From the NCBI GenBank assembly GCA_033296725.1, contig MU857645.1, positions 1-64,000 on the forward strand: DNA of 64,000 nt, in the 5' to 3' direction. A program made the position numbers and the translations under genes. Source of the stretch: Corynascus novoguineensis (taxonomy: Eukaryota > Ascomycota > Sordariomycetes > Sordariales > Chaetomiaceae). Below, piece by piece: positions 43,922 through 54,290 of this stretch. Each line of letters starts with the position of its first letter. The stretch's first letter is position 1. The notes below the pieces were generated by a model that saw only the letters and a program-made list of their open reading frames with translations, made no database searches and was not told the origin of the DNA.

Positions 43922-46075
43922 TGCTACCGTAGGTATTGTTCAATCACACAGTAATCGCCACGGGTGTTTTGATGGTAATGGTAGCACGGCTCAGGCCAAG
44001 TGCAAACGAAACAACCCCTATCTATGCGTGCCGCTGTGTGTTTGCGTCGCTGTTCGGCGCTCGAGGGTTGATGTTGCCGTTGGGTATTTCTACTCAACAG
44101 CAGGTTCCTGTTTCCTTCTGCATGTACGGTGGAGATTTCTACGCTGCACCGCTGCAATTCATGCTACGGGTTCCAATATTTTTCTGTTGGGATTCGCGTT
44201 TTCACAAGCAAGAAGAGAGGTTTCCACCTGCTTGACCGAGGTTTCGATGGGGACAGCTGTCAACAGCTGTCTTACAATTGGCGTTACCTACTACGTGCCT
44301 CAATGCCAGTTCTAGGAAGGCTCATCACCATTCCTTCCGTTGCAATTTATTCCAGTCATCTTCGCAATTCAAGCTGCTAATGCCCGCTCCAATCCAGCCT
44401 TTTTTTTTCTTCTTTTATTAAGGGAGGAAGAGGGTAGGGCTTGGGCTCCAAGACGATTGAGTCTCGGTTGCATTGTTCACCAAGACGCCCGGCCGCCCAT
44501 TCTATTTTAAGTTTTAAACGAGATGCGACCTTTTTTCGCCGGTACTTCCAGCACTGCCTATCTACCTGGGGAGATCAGAGAACATTATGATCAGAGCACA
44601 GGGTGCATTTGAGGACCAAAGTAATTCGGGCAGTTCGTTGCGGTCGCTGCGATTCGATGGAACCCTTCTACGGAGCGTAGTCCGGCCACCCGGCCGGTTG
44701 AGACGAGAACGCATTTCGGTGACTACTTGTAGTGTACGGAGCGGATCTCTCGCAAATTGGCATGGCAGACCAAAAACAAGCACAAAGAGTCGAACGTCAA
44801 TGTTGCGTCTGGCCCCTGGCGGATTGTTCTTCTCATGCCGAATATGGATGTGGGCGGGAGGACGGGATCGATGCTGCCACGGCAGATCACCCTCCTTGTT
44901 CCCGGAACAGGACAGAGTCAAGACCTCCTGTCAACCCTGCCCAGTCTCCAGATACCGGGGTCGGTGAGGTTCTCGGCCAACTTTATTTCTATTCCTGGAG
45001 CATTCCTCCCGTCGAGCATCTCTCCGACAACGACAACCACGGTACAGAGTACTACACTACAACATGCTCTGCGACAAGTGCCAAACAGAGCAGTAGGCCG
45101 AGGGAAACACCAAGAAGTAGGAACGCAGGTTCGGGCTAAATGGCGTGTCAAATCACATACCGCAGCCACTCCCCGTTAAGGGCAAGTGTTTCGCCGGAAT
45201 GGCATCTCCCTTGGCCTGGCCTGGCCGCGCCGTTACTCCGCGAGTTTCGGCTCTGTCGCCATCGAGTCCTCTAGCTTGGCGGACCACTTTCCGACCATGT
45301 CAGGCAACGCTCAATGTTTGGATACAACTTTCAACGGAGGCGTCCTGGCCATGGGTCCAAACCATATTGGCTCTTCAACAAGATGCAATAATATCGCCAC
45401 GCATCCGTGCTCGTTCGTGAACCAGGGAAAACGAGTAACTGTCCATGGGGACTGTAAACCTGGAACACATGCAAAACACCACGTTGAGCCAAAAATAGCC
45501 AGGTATGGCGTTCTCGCGACTGAATTCCAGAAGACTCGGTTTATCGCGGCCCTCGACCGCCGACGACCCAAACTGGCCGGGGTTGGGCTGTGGATATAGG
45601 CACAATTGTGATATTGCAACCCCGGCTTTGGCTCGCCTGCTCGCCGCCAAATGCTGGGCGTCAGTGAGACTGGCCGAGTCGGCGGACAAATACGGTCAAG
45701 CTCCCCGGGTAAATATGCCGAGCCATATCATGACTTTGGGTCTTGCCCTCGCCTTCTCATCTAATTCATATTGCACAGATATTGTCGCCACCAAACAATT
45801 CTGTCACGATGCGGCCGGACCATGTCACCACTTCTCAGGCTTCTATGGAAGGCGGGGCGAATGCACGATACCATTGCTGGCTTCTATAAATATTCCATCT
45901 AAGTGCGATGGCGACGCTGGGGACAGATTGTTTTATATCGGCAACCGGTGACGTTCAAGGCCTATATCAACGCTCGTGTGCCCATCTCCATCTTCAAGAG
46001 TCTTGATCTCTTGTTCCGCCACGCACCCTGCCGAAGTCGAAACCACCCTTCAACAGACAACCCCACGCCGCGAAC
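43922..46075. other. Divergent intergenic region, 2.1 kb
   Basis: No supported gene. It contains the promoters of the PAQR gene (left) and of the Kex2-repeat precursor (right, with a TATA box at 45885). Confidence 0.55.
45885..45892 (+). promoter_or_regulatory. TATA box candidate for the Kex2-repeat precursor
   Basis: TATAAATA lies 184 nt upstream of the ATG at 46076. If used, it would place the transcription start near 45915 and leave a leader of about 160 nt. A clear TATA box is in keeping with a regulated, strongly expressed secreted product. Confidence 0.5.
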
Positions 46076-46951
46076 ATGGTCGGCTCGGCTCTTGCTCTGT
46101 CCCTTATCGGCCTGAGCGCCGTCCACGCCCTGCCTGCAGGCAAGGCCATTGAAAAACGTCAAGTTTGGCTCTGGCCAGGAACAGGCGATTTCCATCCCGG
46201 CGACGGCGAACCGCAGCCATGCCTCACAGATATTCCCTTGCAAGAGCAGCCACCCTGCATCCTCCAGCCACCCATCGTCGGCCCCATTACCCCGAGCACG
46301 AAGAGGGATGCCGAGAAGCGGCAAGTCTGGCTCTGGCCAGGAACGGGTGAAATCCACCCCGGCGACGGCGACCCGAAGCCTTGCTTGATCGGGTTTCCCC
46401 TCCGAGAACAGCCACCATGCCTCCTCCCGCCCATTACCGGCCCCATCGAGCCAAGCACCAAGAGGGAGGTAAATAAGCGTCAGATACTCTGGCCGGGAAC
46501 GGGAGAAATCCATCCCGGCGACGGCGAACCGAAGCCATGCTTGACCGGTGTTCCCCTGCACGAGCAACCGCCCTGCATTCTGCCTCCCATCACCGGCCCA
46601 ATTGAGCCAAGCACGAAGCGGGAGGTAAACAAGCGCCAGGTGATCTGGCCCGGAACCTCAGGCGACTTCCAGCCCGGCGATGGCGAGGAGTTGGAGCCGT
46701 GCCTGACGAACGTTCCCCTGGAGGAGCAAGGCCCTTGCCTCCTGCCGCCCATCGTTGGCGGCCTCGACCCGAGCACGAGGAAGCGCGGGTTCGTGCTCCC
46801 GCCTGACTTTACCACGAATCCCAAGAAGGTCATTGCGCAGCTGAAGAAGGAACTGGCCCGCCTGCAGAACAAGCCCAAGAAGACCAAGGAGGACCTTGCC
46901 GACATCGAGGCTATCAAGGCCGCCCTCAAGTTTCTCGCTACCCTCACCTAA
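46076..46951 (+). CDS. Secreted precursor with four Kex2-flanked repeats
   Basis: Intronless, 291 residues. A signal peptide (1-18, ending VHA) is followed by a KR site at 27-28. Four imperfect repeats then start at Q29, Q83, Q136 and Q188. Each has the pattern Q-[VI]-..-WPGT..-[HQ]PGDGE..PC-L....PL.EQ.PC-.L.PPI.G....PST. Each ends in a dibasic site (STKR, or STRKR for the last). Repeats 1-3 are followed by a five-residue spacer with a second KR (DAEKR, EVNKR, EVNKR). A charged helical tail (238-291) lacks Cys. Kex2 cutting and trimming would give peptides of about 46 residues with N-terminal Gln, able to cyclise to pyroglutamate, and one Cys pair (C49/C61, C103/C115, C155/C167, C209/C221). 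This is the layout of Kex2-processed repeat proteins, which include pheromones, repellents and RiPP precursors. The product's role is unknown. Confidence 0.88.
   Translation: MVGSALALSLIGLSAVHALPAGKAIEKRQVWLWPGTGDFHPGDGEPQPCLTDIPLQEQPPCILQPPIVGPITPSTKRDAEKRQVWLWPGTGEIHPGDGDPKPCLIGFPLREQPPCLLPPITGPIEPSTKREVNKRQILWPGTGEIHPGDGEPKPCLTGVPLHEQPPCILPPITGPIEPSTKREVNKRQVIWPGTSGDFQPGDGEELEPCLTNVPLEEQGPCLLPPIVGGLDPSTRKRGFVLPPDFTTNPKKVIAQLKKELARLQNKPKKTKEDLADIEAIKAALKFLATLT
46157..46787 (+). repeat. Four tandem repeats of about 156-162 nt in the precursor gene
   Basis: DNA-level tandem repeats with units starting near 46160, 46322, 46481 and 46637 underlie the four peptide copies. Units 2 and 3 look the most alike (shared CCCATTACCGGCCC-type and GAGCCAAGCAC blocks), suggesting recent duplication or gene conversion. 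Confidence 0.85.
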
Positions 46952-47129
46952 ATCTAGGCTCCCCCAGGAACCGGAATCGTTTTCGCCCCTGACAAGCAGA
47001 AGGCGTAGATCAGCCTCTATGCGGTCGGTGTGGGATCAAATCGTCGACTTAGGGTTGGATGGGGTGGTGGATAGATGAGATGGTGTGGTTTCCCGGTTGA
47101 GTGTCGTTGGGGTGTCGTTCGATGCTGCT

Positions 47130-47157
47130 GGTGATGATGATGATGATGATGATGATG
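47130..47157 (+). repeat. (GAT)n microsatellite downstream of the precursor gene
   Basis: About nine uninterrupted GAT/ATG-phase triplets about 180 nt after the precursor stop, probably in its 3' UTR. Confidence 0.85.
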
Positions 47158-50100
47158 GTGGGGTTGCGAAGATGGTCGTGGGGTGATTTAAGGTTTTCAT
47201 CCAGTAGAGGAAATGGTGCTCGGCCTTGAACAGGCTGGGGAAACCCCTTTTTTCTTTTCCTCTCTTTAATTTACGTTTTAGTTAGTGTTCCCCTCCCTTA
47301 CTCTTTATGTACCTGTACCCCCTTAAACGCGCTTCTCGCGTTAAACAGTTATCTCAAAAGGCTTGATTGACTTGGTTGCCTATCTCTCCGTGATGTATGT
47401 ATGTATTACTCTATGAGACTTATTTCTCTCAAGGACAAGGAGGGTTGTGTCCTCTGCATGGTGCTCCGCGACCATCATCATCACCAAGCCAAAGAGAGAA
47501 CGAACATCAAGTTGGTGGAAGGCCATGCCCCCACGACTACGCGAATCTTCCTGCCATTTTTGAGAGTCACATTTGTGAGCGGTGAACGCGCACTGTCGTT
47601 TTTGCCAGAATCACGGATTAAGGGAGTTGCTAACTGGAGTGTCATAGGAATCACAGAGCAACCAAGGCACGCGACCGTCGGTGTATGCCATGAGCTTCAG
47701 GGAATGAGGTTGGTAATCATCTACTCTGTGATAAGACACCAAACGGCCTACGTATGAAGTTACTCATCTCTGCAACCTCATGGAAGTCAAGAGACGGGAA
47801 GCTGTTAATCGTCTCAGTTTCGGGCAGTTTCCTACGCTAGACTACAGACATGCGACTTCCACAGCCGACCTTTGCCTGCTCCTTGTTGCAAGTCATCTTA
47901 TCCTCAGTATCATGCGCACTGAGCCTTCTCCAACAGGGTCTGTTCGTTCACTGTAGGGCCGAAGGTTTAGGAGACACGCCATCCAGAGTGTCATATTTGC
48001 ATGTATGCTGCCGCACCGAACGCCGCCTGGACTCAAGTGTTCACATTCTTCCGTTGAGAATTAGGATTATCGCTGTCTTGTCACGTTAATAGAAACCTAC
48101 AATACCCAGCTAAACTCGTGTGTCGAGCTCCAAGGTATTTACAGAGTCCATCCCGATTTGTTGTTCCCTCTTCGCGACATTTCTTCGCAAGGAGGGACAC
48201 AAATATCGTAGTATCTTGCACATCTCACGGCGAACAGGTCAAGGCCTACGTTCCCAAATGCGCGTGTATATGGGACACCAACATCTTCCTCGAGACATAG
48301 ACAAACTACGGATGCTCTTTGTATTGGTATCTGGGACGACAACCAGGTCAGAGCTCTCGGACTTCCGGCCGGTCCGAACTGGTACGGTCTACGGGGCTCC
48401 ATTTCGGGCTGCTTTTTGCATAAGTAAACAGTCCTACATGCTGCTTAACCGCGGGAGATGTGGTGCTCTGGAACGTGGCATCGGATGGCTCTGTGATCCA
48501 TCACTCCAGAGCCGAATATTCCGTATGTCCCTCGCTTCATCAAAAATGTAATCCTCGCTTGTCCCTACACCTTAGAAAATAGATACCTTGTATACCCCGC
48601 TCGTCCGGCAGCCCAGCACGGGACGTAATTCTCGAGTTGCAGCATGACGGGTGCGGTGTCACCTCATCAACAAGCGTACAGAGCTGGCTTTCAGCCCATC
48701 TTGGAGTAACGTTATGCAATGCACAGCACACCGCATATTAGCGGCTGGTTCTGTTTATGCCAGATTTCGATGGCGATTCGGCAATCTCGAGCTGATGGTG
48801 ACCCTGGAGCGTCCACCCGACGTTTCTCGGCGGCACACAGGACTCCAAGACCAGCCCTTTCCGTCCTTCCTGCCGTGACCAACCAGCTGCTCCCAATACC
48901 CAAGCACGCCATGAGTGGCCGGTTCCTGCCTTCTCACCGCCATGTCCGAGCCGTATCGTAGCACTCGGGGCGGCCAAGAAAACAAGTCGTGCGCCCGCGC
49001 GTTTGTGCGGGTCAAGGCATGCAAGCCCAAATCGTCCGGCGCCACGGCATTGCGGCAGAGCCGAGCTCGCGGCCGTGGAGAGGCCGACGTCGAGGAATTG
49101 TAGCACGAAGCCGGCCGTTAGCTGAAAAGTGGTGAGACGGTAGCCCAAAAGCGCTAATGCAAGCGCCAAAAAGCACTCGAACTGCTTCGGCCCCGCTGCG
49201 TGCAACGCGCTCCACGTAACGTCCCAAACAAATTCTAGTCTAAAGAGAGTCAGTCCACTTAGAAGTCATGAAACTCGGGCCATCAACAGAGCTGGGTCTT
49301 TTGGCGGGCAGCGTCCGATGAGTCGTGCGCCCGATATTGGAGACGACAAAGGATCAGCAGGTGGGCAAATGAGGATCTCGATGTGCGCCATTTTTACTTT
49401 CCACGATTAAACTAAACTCAAGGGATATGTCTTAACCCACCCCACCCGGCATCCATTGTCGGAGAACCAGGCAAACCAAAAACGTTTGTTTCCCGTCAAC
49501 CTCGCGCACGGGGCCCGTCACCGAGGGAGAGGAACCGCGGCTGTCAGCCACCCAGGCGGGCGTTGCTAGAAGTCCCAACAGGCCGGGCAACTTTGCGGCC
49601 GACTCTGCTGGTCACGGGAGCAGCGGGCGAACTGCCTCAGAGTGGGATGCGAATACTGTGTAAACTTGAGCGAGGCTACCGAGAGTTAACGACGGATCAA
49701 CAAGACAAACTGGCCAGAGCCGATCCCGAAGTTAGCCCGCCTTTCACCCCATTCTTCTTTTTGTAAAGTGACACGCTGAGAGCGATGGCTGGGCGCTAGT
49801 GTAAGGCAAACAGACTTCCGTCGGTGACTTTTCGACAAAAGATCATCACCGCATGGTACGGCTGACCAGCGAATTTCGGGACGGAGGATCAAGACAAGGA
49901 ACGACTAAGAGAAAGAGCACAACGACAATGACTGACGAAGCAAACACCTCGTTTTGGCGTCAAGTTGGGCGGGCGTGACTCGCAGACTCTTTGCGCCGGT
50001 CAGATGGGATGCGAAGAGGAAGACCCAGATGCTGATTTCTCGTCCGTCCAGGTGCACTCCACGGTCCGAGAATGGAGACAGGCTGAAATGCAGTGGCATT

Positions 50101-51016
50101 TGCCACCAGTGAGATCAGCCCAACACAACAATGGCTGCGCGCAGGAGCAGCAAAGCAAAAGCGGGGGTCTGGCAGGCAAGCCCAGACACATTCGAGTGAC
50201 CTTTGCAGCCATTGTTTGGAGTCCAGCCAGTAGGCCTAGAAGCTCGGGCCAAGCACTAGTGCATGCCATGGTCATGGCTGGGTGAGAACCACAATATTGA
50301 ATGTGCACGGGCCAAGGATCGACTACCCCCATTAAATGATCACCACAGATGCACCGAACGCTCCAGTGCGAAACCGAACAGGAGAAGAAGGAATGAGAGA
50401 CTCAGATGGAGAGGGAAAAAGCAAAGGATCGAAAATGTGAGCGACGTTAGGTATCACAACGGCCGCAGGCTCACCAATCAAAACAGCGCATGCATGGCAA
50501 GCCTCATATTTTCCTTTCCTTCCCCATGTCTTCTGCATGTAGTGAGAAGTGGGTGGGCAGGGGTACATGGCTGCCCTGCATGTCGGCCGGCGGCGTTCTT
50601 TCCCTCCCCCTCGCCTTCTCCAATTTTCTTTCAGGAAAGTTGTGAACAACTTCAACCAGGTCTCAACTTCATACTCTACGGCTGGGTCTGCATGAGCTTG
50701 CTCCTCCTTCCTCTTGCCGGCCCAATCAAAACTGACGTGGTCCCGTGGTCCCTTTGCAACTGGGCAGGACTGGTAACCCCCATGCAGCCCGCCCATTCCG
50801 GCAGGGCTTTCTGCAGAGTGGCGTGCAGGGCGTGCATACGCAGTAGAAAAGTAAGGCGACGTGGCGCCTTTACTAGAGGTGTTCTCGGCGGTCCAATCAG
50901 GTTTGCCGACCCTCTTGCAAGGACCTTGCCATCTCCGTTGTTTTTCCTTCCAACACATCGGGACAGGCGGGCGGACAGGCGGGCAACCGCACTAGGTAAC
51001 GGGGCAATGTAACTTG

Positions 51017-51075
51017 GCGGTGGTGTGGTTGTGGTGTGGTTGTGGTGTGGTTGTGGTGTGGCGTGGTGGTGGTGG
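51017..51075 (+). repeat. 11-nt minisatellite, unit GTGGTTGTGGT
   Basis: About four to five head-to-tail copies of an 11-nt G/T-only unit, with strong strand asymmetry. It grades into GGTGGTGGTGG on the right. Confidence 0.85.
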
Positions 51076-52618
51076 CAACGGGGCGGGTGAGCGCGCCGCT
51101 TTGTCGGGCGGCGGCATGTTCACGGCGTTCGTTCACGGGAAAGGGAAAACAAAATTGGGGTTGGGGGAGAGAGGAGGGGCAAATTTTGCTGCAAGTCACT
51201 TCTCCTCACGTCACCTCCACTACAACAACAATGCCGATAGCACATGTCGCATATGCACATTGGGTAGAAGCTGAAGGAGGAAGAAGAAGGATGGTGAAGG
51301 AGCAATCCTTCAAACTTTCCGAGCCCTTCCCCCTCCCTCTTTACCTGCAATAAGCTGGGCGTACCTACTTGTCTGCGCTAACTCGTACTAGTCACCTCCT
51401 CGCAGCACGGAGCAACAACTATTTCAAGTGATAAATGTCCTAATGTGAGAGGTAATCTCCACGTGCTTACGCTAATAAGGCTGGTGGCAAAGAAGGATCT
51501 CAGCGCGGTGGCAAAGCCGTTCCAATCGGCGATGCACGTTCCCGTAGATAGCACTTTCGATCCATGACCAGGCCAAGCCGCATTACCGCCAGCACAGGAC
51601 GGACCCATCACGTGGAGGCTAGACTTTCTTTGATGATGGAGCAAGTCACCTACACTTGCGTATACAAGGCCATCATGGCTTACCGGTGAAGGGTGTCCAC
51701 CAACGAGGAATCAGTAGCTTGTCGTTAGACCCTGGCCGGCTCGATCGATTCACACCATTCAGCGTCGAGTCAAGTGTAACAAAAAATGGTATCTCTGAGT
51801 TGATTCCTTCGTATTGAGCGCTATGTAGACAAGCACAGTAGCTCTTGGTGAACAACTTTCTGCCCAAGGGCACGCAAGTTCTATCGACACCGTCTGACTC
51901 TTTCCATATCCCGCCCAGATTGAATAACGTAATCAGTTTGCGGCCGCCGACACGACGCGCAAGGGGCTGTTGACCCAGGGTAACGTCTAACAAGTTAGTA
52001 GTAGATGTTCCATCTTTCATATCCGTGCCCCAACATTTTCAGCCTTCCTCCCAAAAAATTGAAGAGAGATGGGGGTATTAAAAATGATGCTGAACTGCGA
52101 AGAACAAACCAAACACCGCCCCTTGTGTCCAGGGAACTCCTGTATCCCCTTGTCCCACTGCCCTGCCCCCAGCGCCGAAGATATGCTCCCCTCCAATTTC
52201 CGAACCAAGCGCCTTCGCGTAACACAAACAAAAAGGAAAATAAACCAAGAATTGAAAAAGATACAGAAGGTCTTGTTGAAAAATGATTTAAATGAGAGGA
52301 CATTCCCCACCTCCGGCCGAGGCCGCAAGGACTGATCTCGGGGTTCCGAGATGGTGTGGGAAAAACAAGGCCAGGTGAATTAAATTCATATGTTTTTCGT
52401 TCATTGGCCCCCTTCTAGGGAAGCGGAAGAGTGTGTAAACGTTTGTTTGTCGTAATCTTGAAGTGAAGGAGTTCGGTTGTCGAGAACAGTCCATCACAGC
52501 CCGACAAGTGATTGGGTTTGTTAATTCGTCAGGTAAAAAGCCCAGCGAAGCGACGCGGGAAAGACATCCTAACAAGCAGTTCTGCTTGCGGCAGTCGCAA
52601 AAATGCTACAGGAAGAGG

Positions 52619-54290
52619 CTAGTAGCAACCCTGCATGTGGGCGAACAGCGGAGCCTGATGGTGAAACGAAATCGGGTGAAGATGTTGTACCGGCGGCGCC
52701 GGCTGTGCGTACCCAAAAAAGTCCCAGGTATGCTGCTGGTGCATCTGGAACTTATTTGGCACGCACAACTGCGCGGGCATCTGCATACCCTGGACCAGGT
52801 CTGACACCGCAATGGGCTGCCCGTGGTAATGATGCATGAACTCCTGAGATTGGTGGTGGTAGGACGCAAACCTCGGATCCTCGGGTTCGCAGATAGTCGG
52901 CTCTCCAAGGGGTGCTTGTGCCTGTGGTGGGGGCGTCTTCGCCTCTGGGATGTCCAAGCTGTCGTCCTCTTCCGAATCTTCGATGCTGGAGCAGTTCGAA
53001 GTGAGGGATCCTTCTTCATCGGATGAGTACGACTCGCCGTCCGAGGAGGCTGGTGAAAGCGGCACCTCGTGGTCCAAGTCGTACCCATCGACCATGTTGG
53101 GTTCCTCGCAAACGTAAGTCGTGATTCCTGGCGACGCAGGAGACGCCGACAGCTGGGCTGTCGGCTGTTGAGTAAACGTGGGGCAGGCCAAAATGCGGGC
53201 GCGTAGCTCAGGGAGCTTGATCCTCTCCTCCGGATTCCGCGTGAACACCCTCCCCAAGATGTCGTTCAGTTCATCCGACACAGGGAGGATGGTTTTCAGA
53301 AAATCCCGGCTCTTGGTGTAGGCCCTGTAAGTGGGGTCCTCAAAGGATGCCTGCTTCCATGGGTTGCGTCCACATGTGAGGTTCACCAGGATAACTCCTA
53401 GGCTCCAAACATCATTTGGTGCGCAGTGGTAAAACGGCCTCCTTGGTGATGGATCCAGACACTCTAAAAAGGAGGAAAAAAGGGAAGAGTCAGTGGGGTT
53501 GCTAGAAAGGGGGGGCTAGAGAGGATAGGAAACTGTCCCGGTGGCCGGATAGAAAGAAGAGCAGATGGGAAGGGGGGGGGCTTCGCTTGTGTCGAGAGTA
53601 CCTACCTGGTGACATGTAGAAAGTCGAGCCGCAGCCGTAGTCTTCGGATTGTTCAGAAGAGATAGCAAGGCCAAAATCTGCCAGCTTGACAGTTTCGCCC
53701 TGGTCCATGACGAGGACGTTCTCTGGCTTCAAATCCCGGTGGTAAATCCCCAGGCTGTGGCAATGCTCCACGGCGTCCAGAATTTGGAGGAAAACCTTCT
53801 TGGCCAACTCATCCTTACCCACATACTGCCCGCGCTCGGTGATGTTATAGAACAAGTCACCCTCGGGGCAATACTCCAGGATAACGTAGATGCAGTCCAG
53901 GGACTCAATGATCTTCAGGATCGAGACTACGTTGCGGTGACTGGACGCGAGGTAGTGCAGCCTGATCTCCCTGGTCTGGAAGGCAACCTGGCGGCGGTCC
54001 AGTGGTGTCCCGTCCGGGTTGAACTTGCTGAGGCACTTGACGGCATAGCGGACTTTGGTCTTGGCGTCGACGGCCGAGTAGACAACGCCGTACGCACCGG
54101 TGCCCACGATGCCCGTCAACTGCAACGAGCTGGTGATGAACTTTCCTAACCTCTCCTCCGGGGCGACCGGAATGAATCGAGGCAGGCACGGCTGCTGGAC
54201 GGCGATATGCTGGCTCGGGATGGTACAAGGCTGGCCGAAGGCTGGTGATGCTGGTGGAGTGGGGTATCCGAATACTGAAACATGCTGCAT
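52619..54290 (-). CDS. Ser/Thr protein kinase, Ran1/Pat1-Vhs1-Sks1 type
   Basis: Two exons, 54290-53606 and 53463-52619, with a 142-nt intron splitting the SPE motif; 509 residues. The frame stays open upstream, but MQHVSVFGYPTPPASP is the most plausible start. Kinase motifs: GTGAYG (63-68), K85, catalytic HRDLKPEN (184-191), DFG (205-207), and SPE after the splice (227-229). The S-P-E-C-L-D segment and the long Ser/Asp-rich C-terminal tail fit the Ran1/Vhs1 family. In fission yeast Ran1/Pat1 holds cells in mitotic growth and blocks meiosis; budding-yeast relatives act in glucose response and cell cycle. The tail has an acidic block and His/Gln-rich end (HQQHTW...HLHPISFHHQ). Very large non-coding tracts flank the gene on both sides. 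Confidence 0.88.

Larger units (their letters stand above)
46952..52618. other. Gene-poor tract of 5.7 kb
   Basis: I can support no protein-coding gene here on either strand; frames over 100 codons look random in composition and lack start context or splice partners. The right end is 3' flank of the Ran1-like kinase. Two simple repeats (47130 and 51017) are listed. One or more non-coding transcripts or a short-exon gene could be hidden. Confidence 0.45.

Noticed and set aside
46076..46951. Ustiloxin-type RiPP cluster
   Set aside because: The precursor layout is similar, but I find no UstYa/DUF3328, tyrosinase or peptidase genes within reach in this window.
50263..51012. Plus-strand 249-codon frame
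   Set aside because: Composition is dominated by Arg, Pro and Ser from GC-rich DNA, with no domain and no start context. I judge it chance.
51673..52020. Minus-strand 115-codon frame starting MKDGTSTTNLLDV
   Set aside because: It reads smoothly as protein but third positions look random, and I could not place splice partners or a family.
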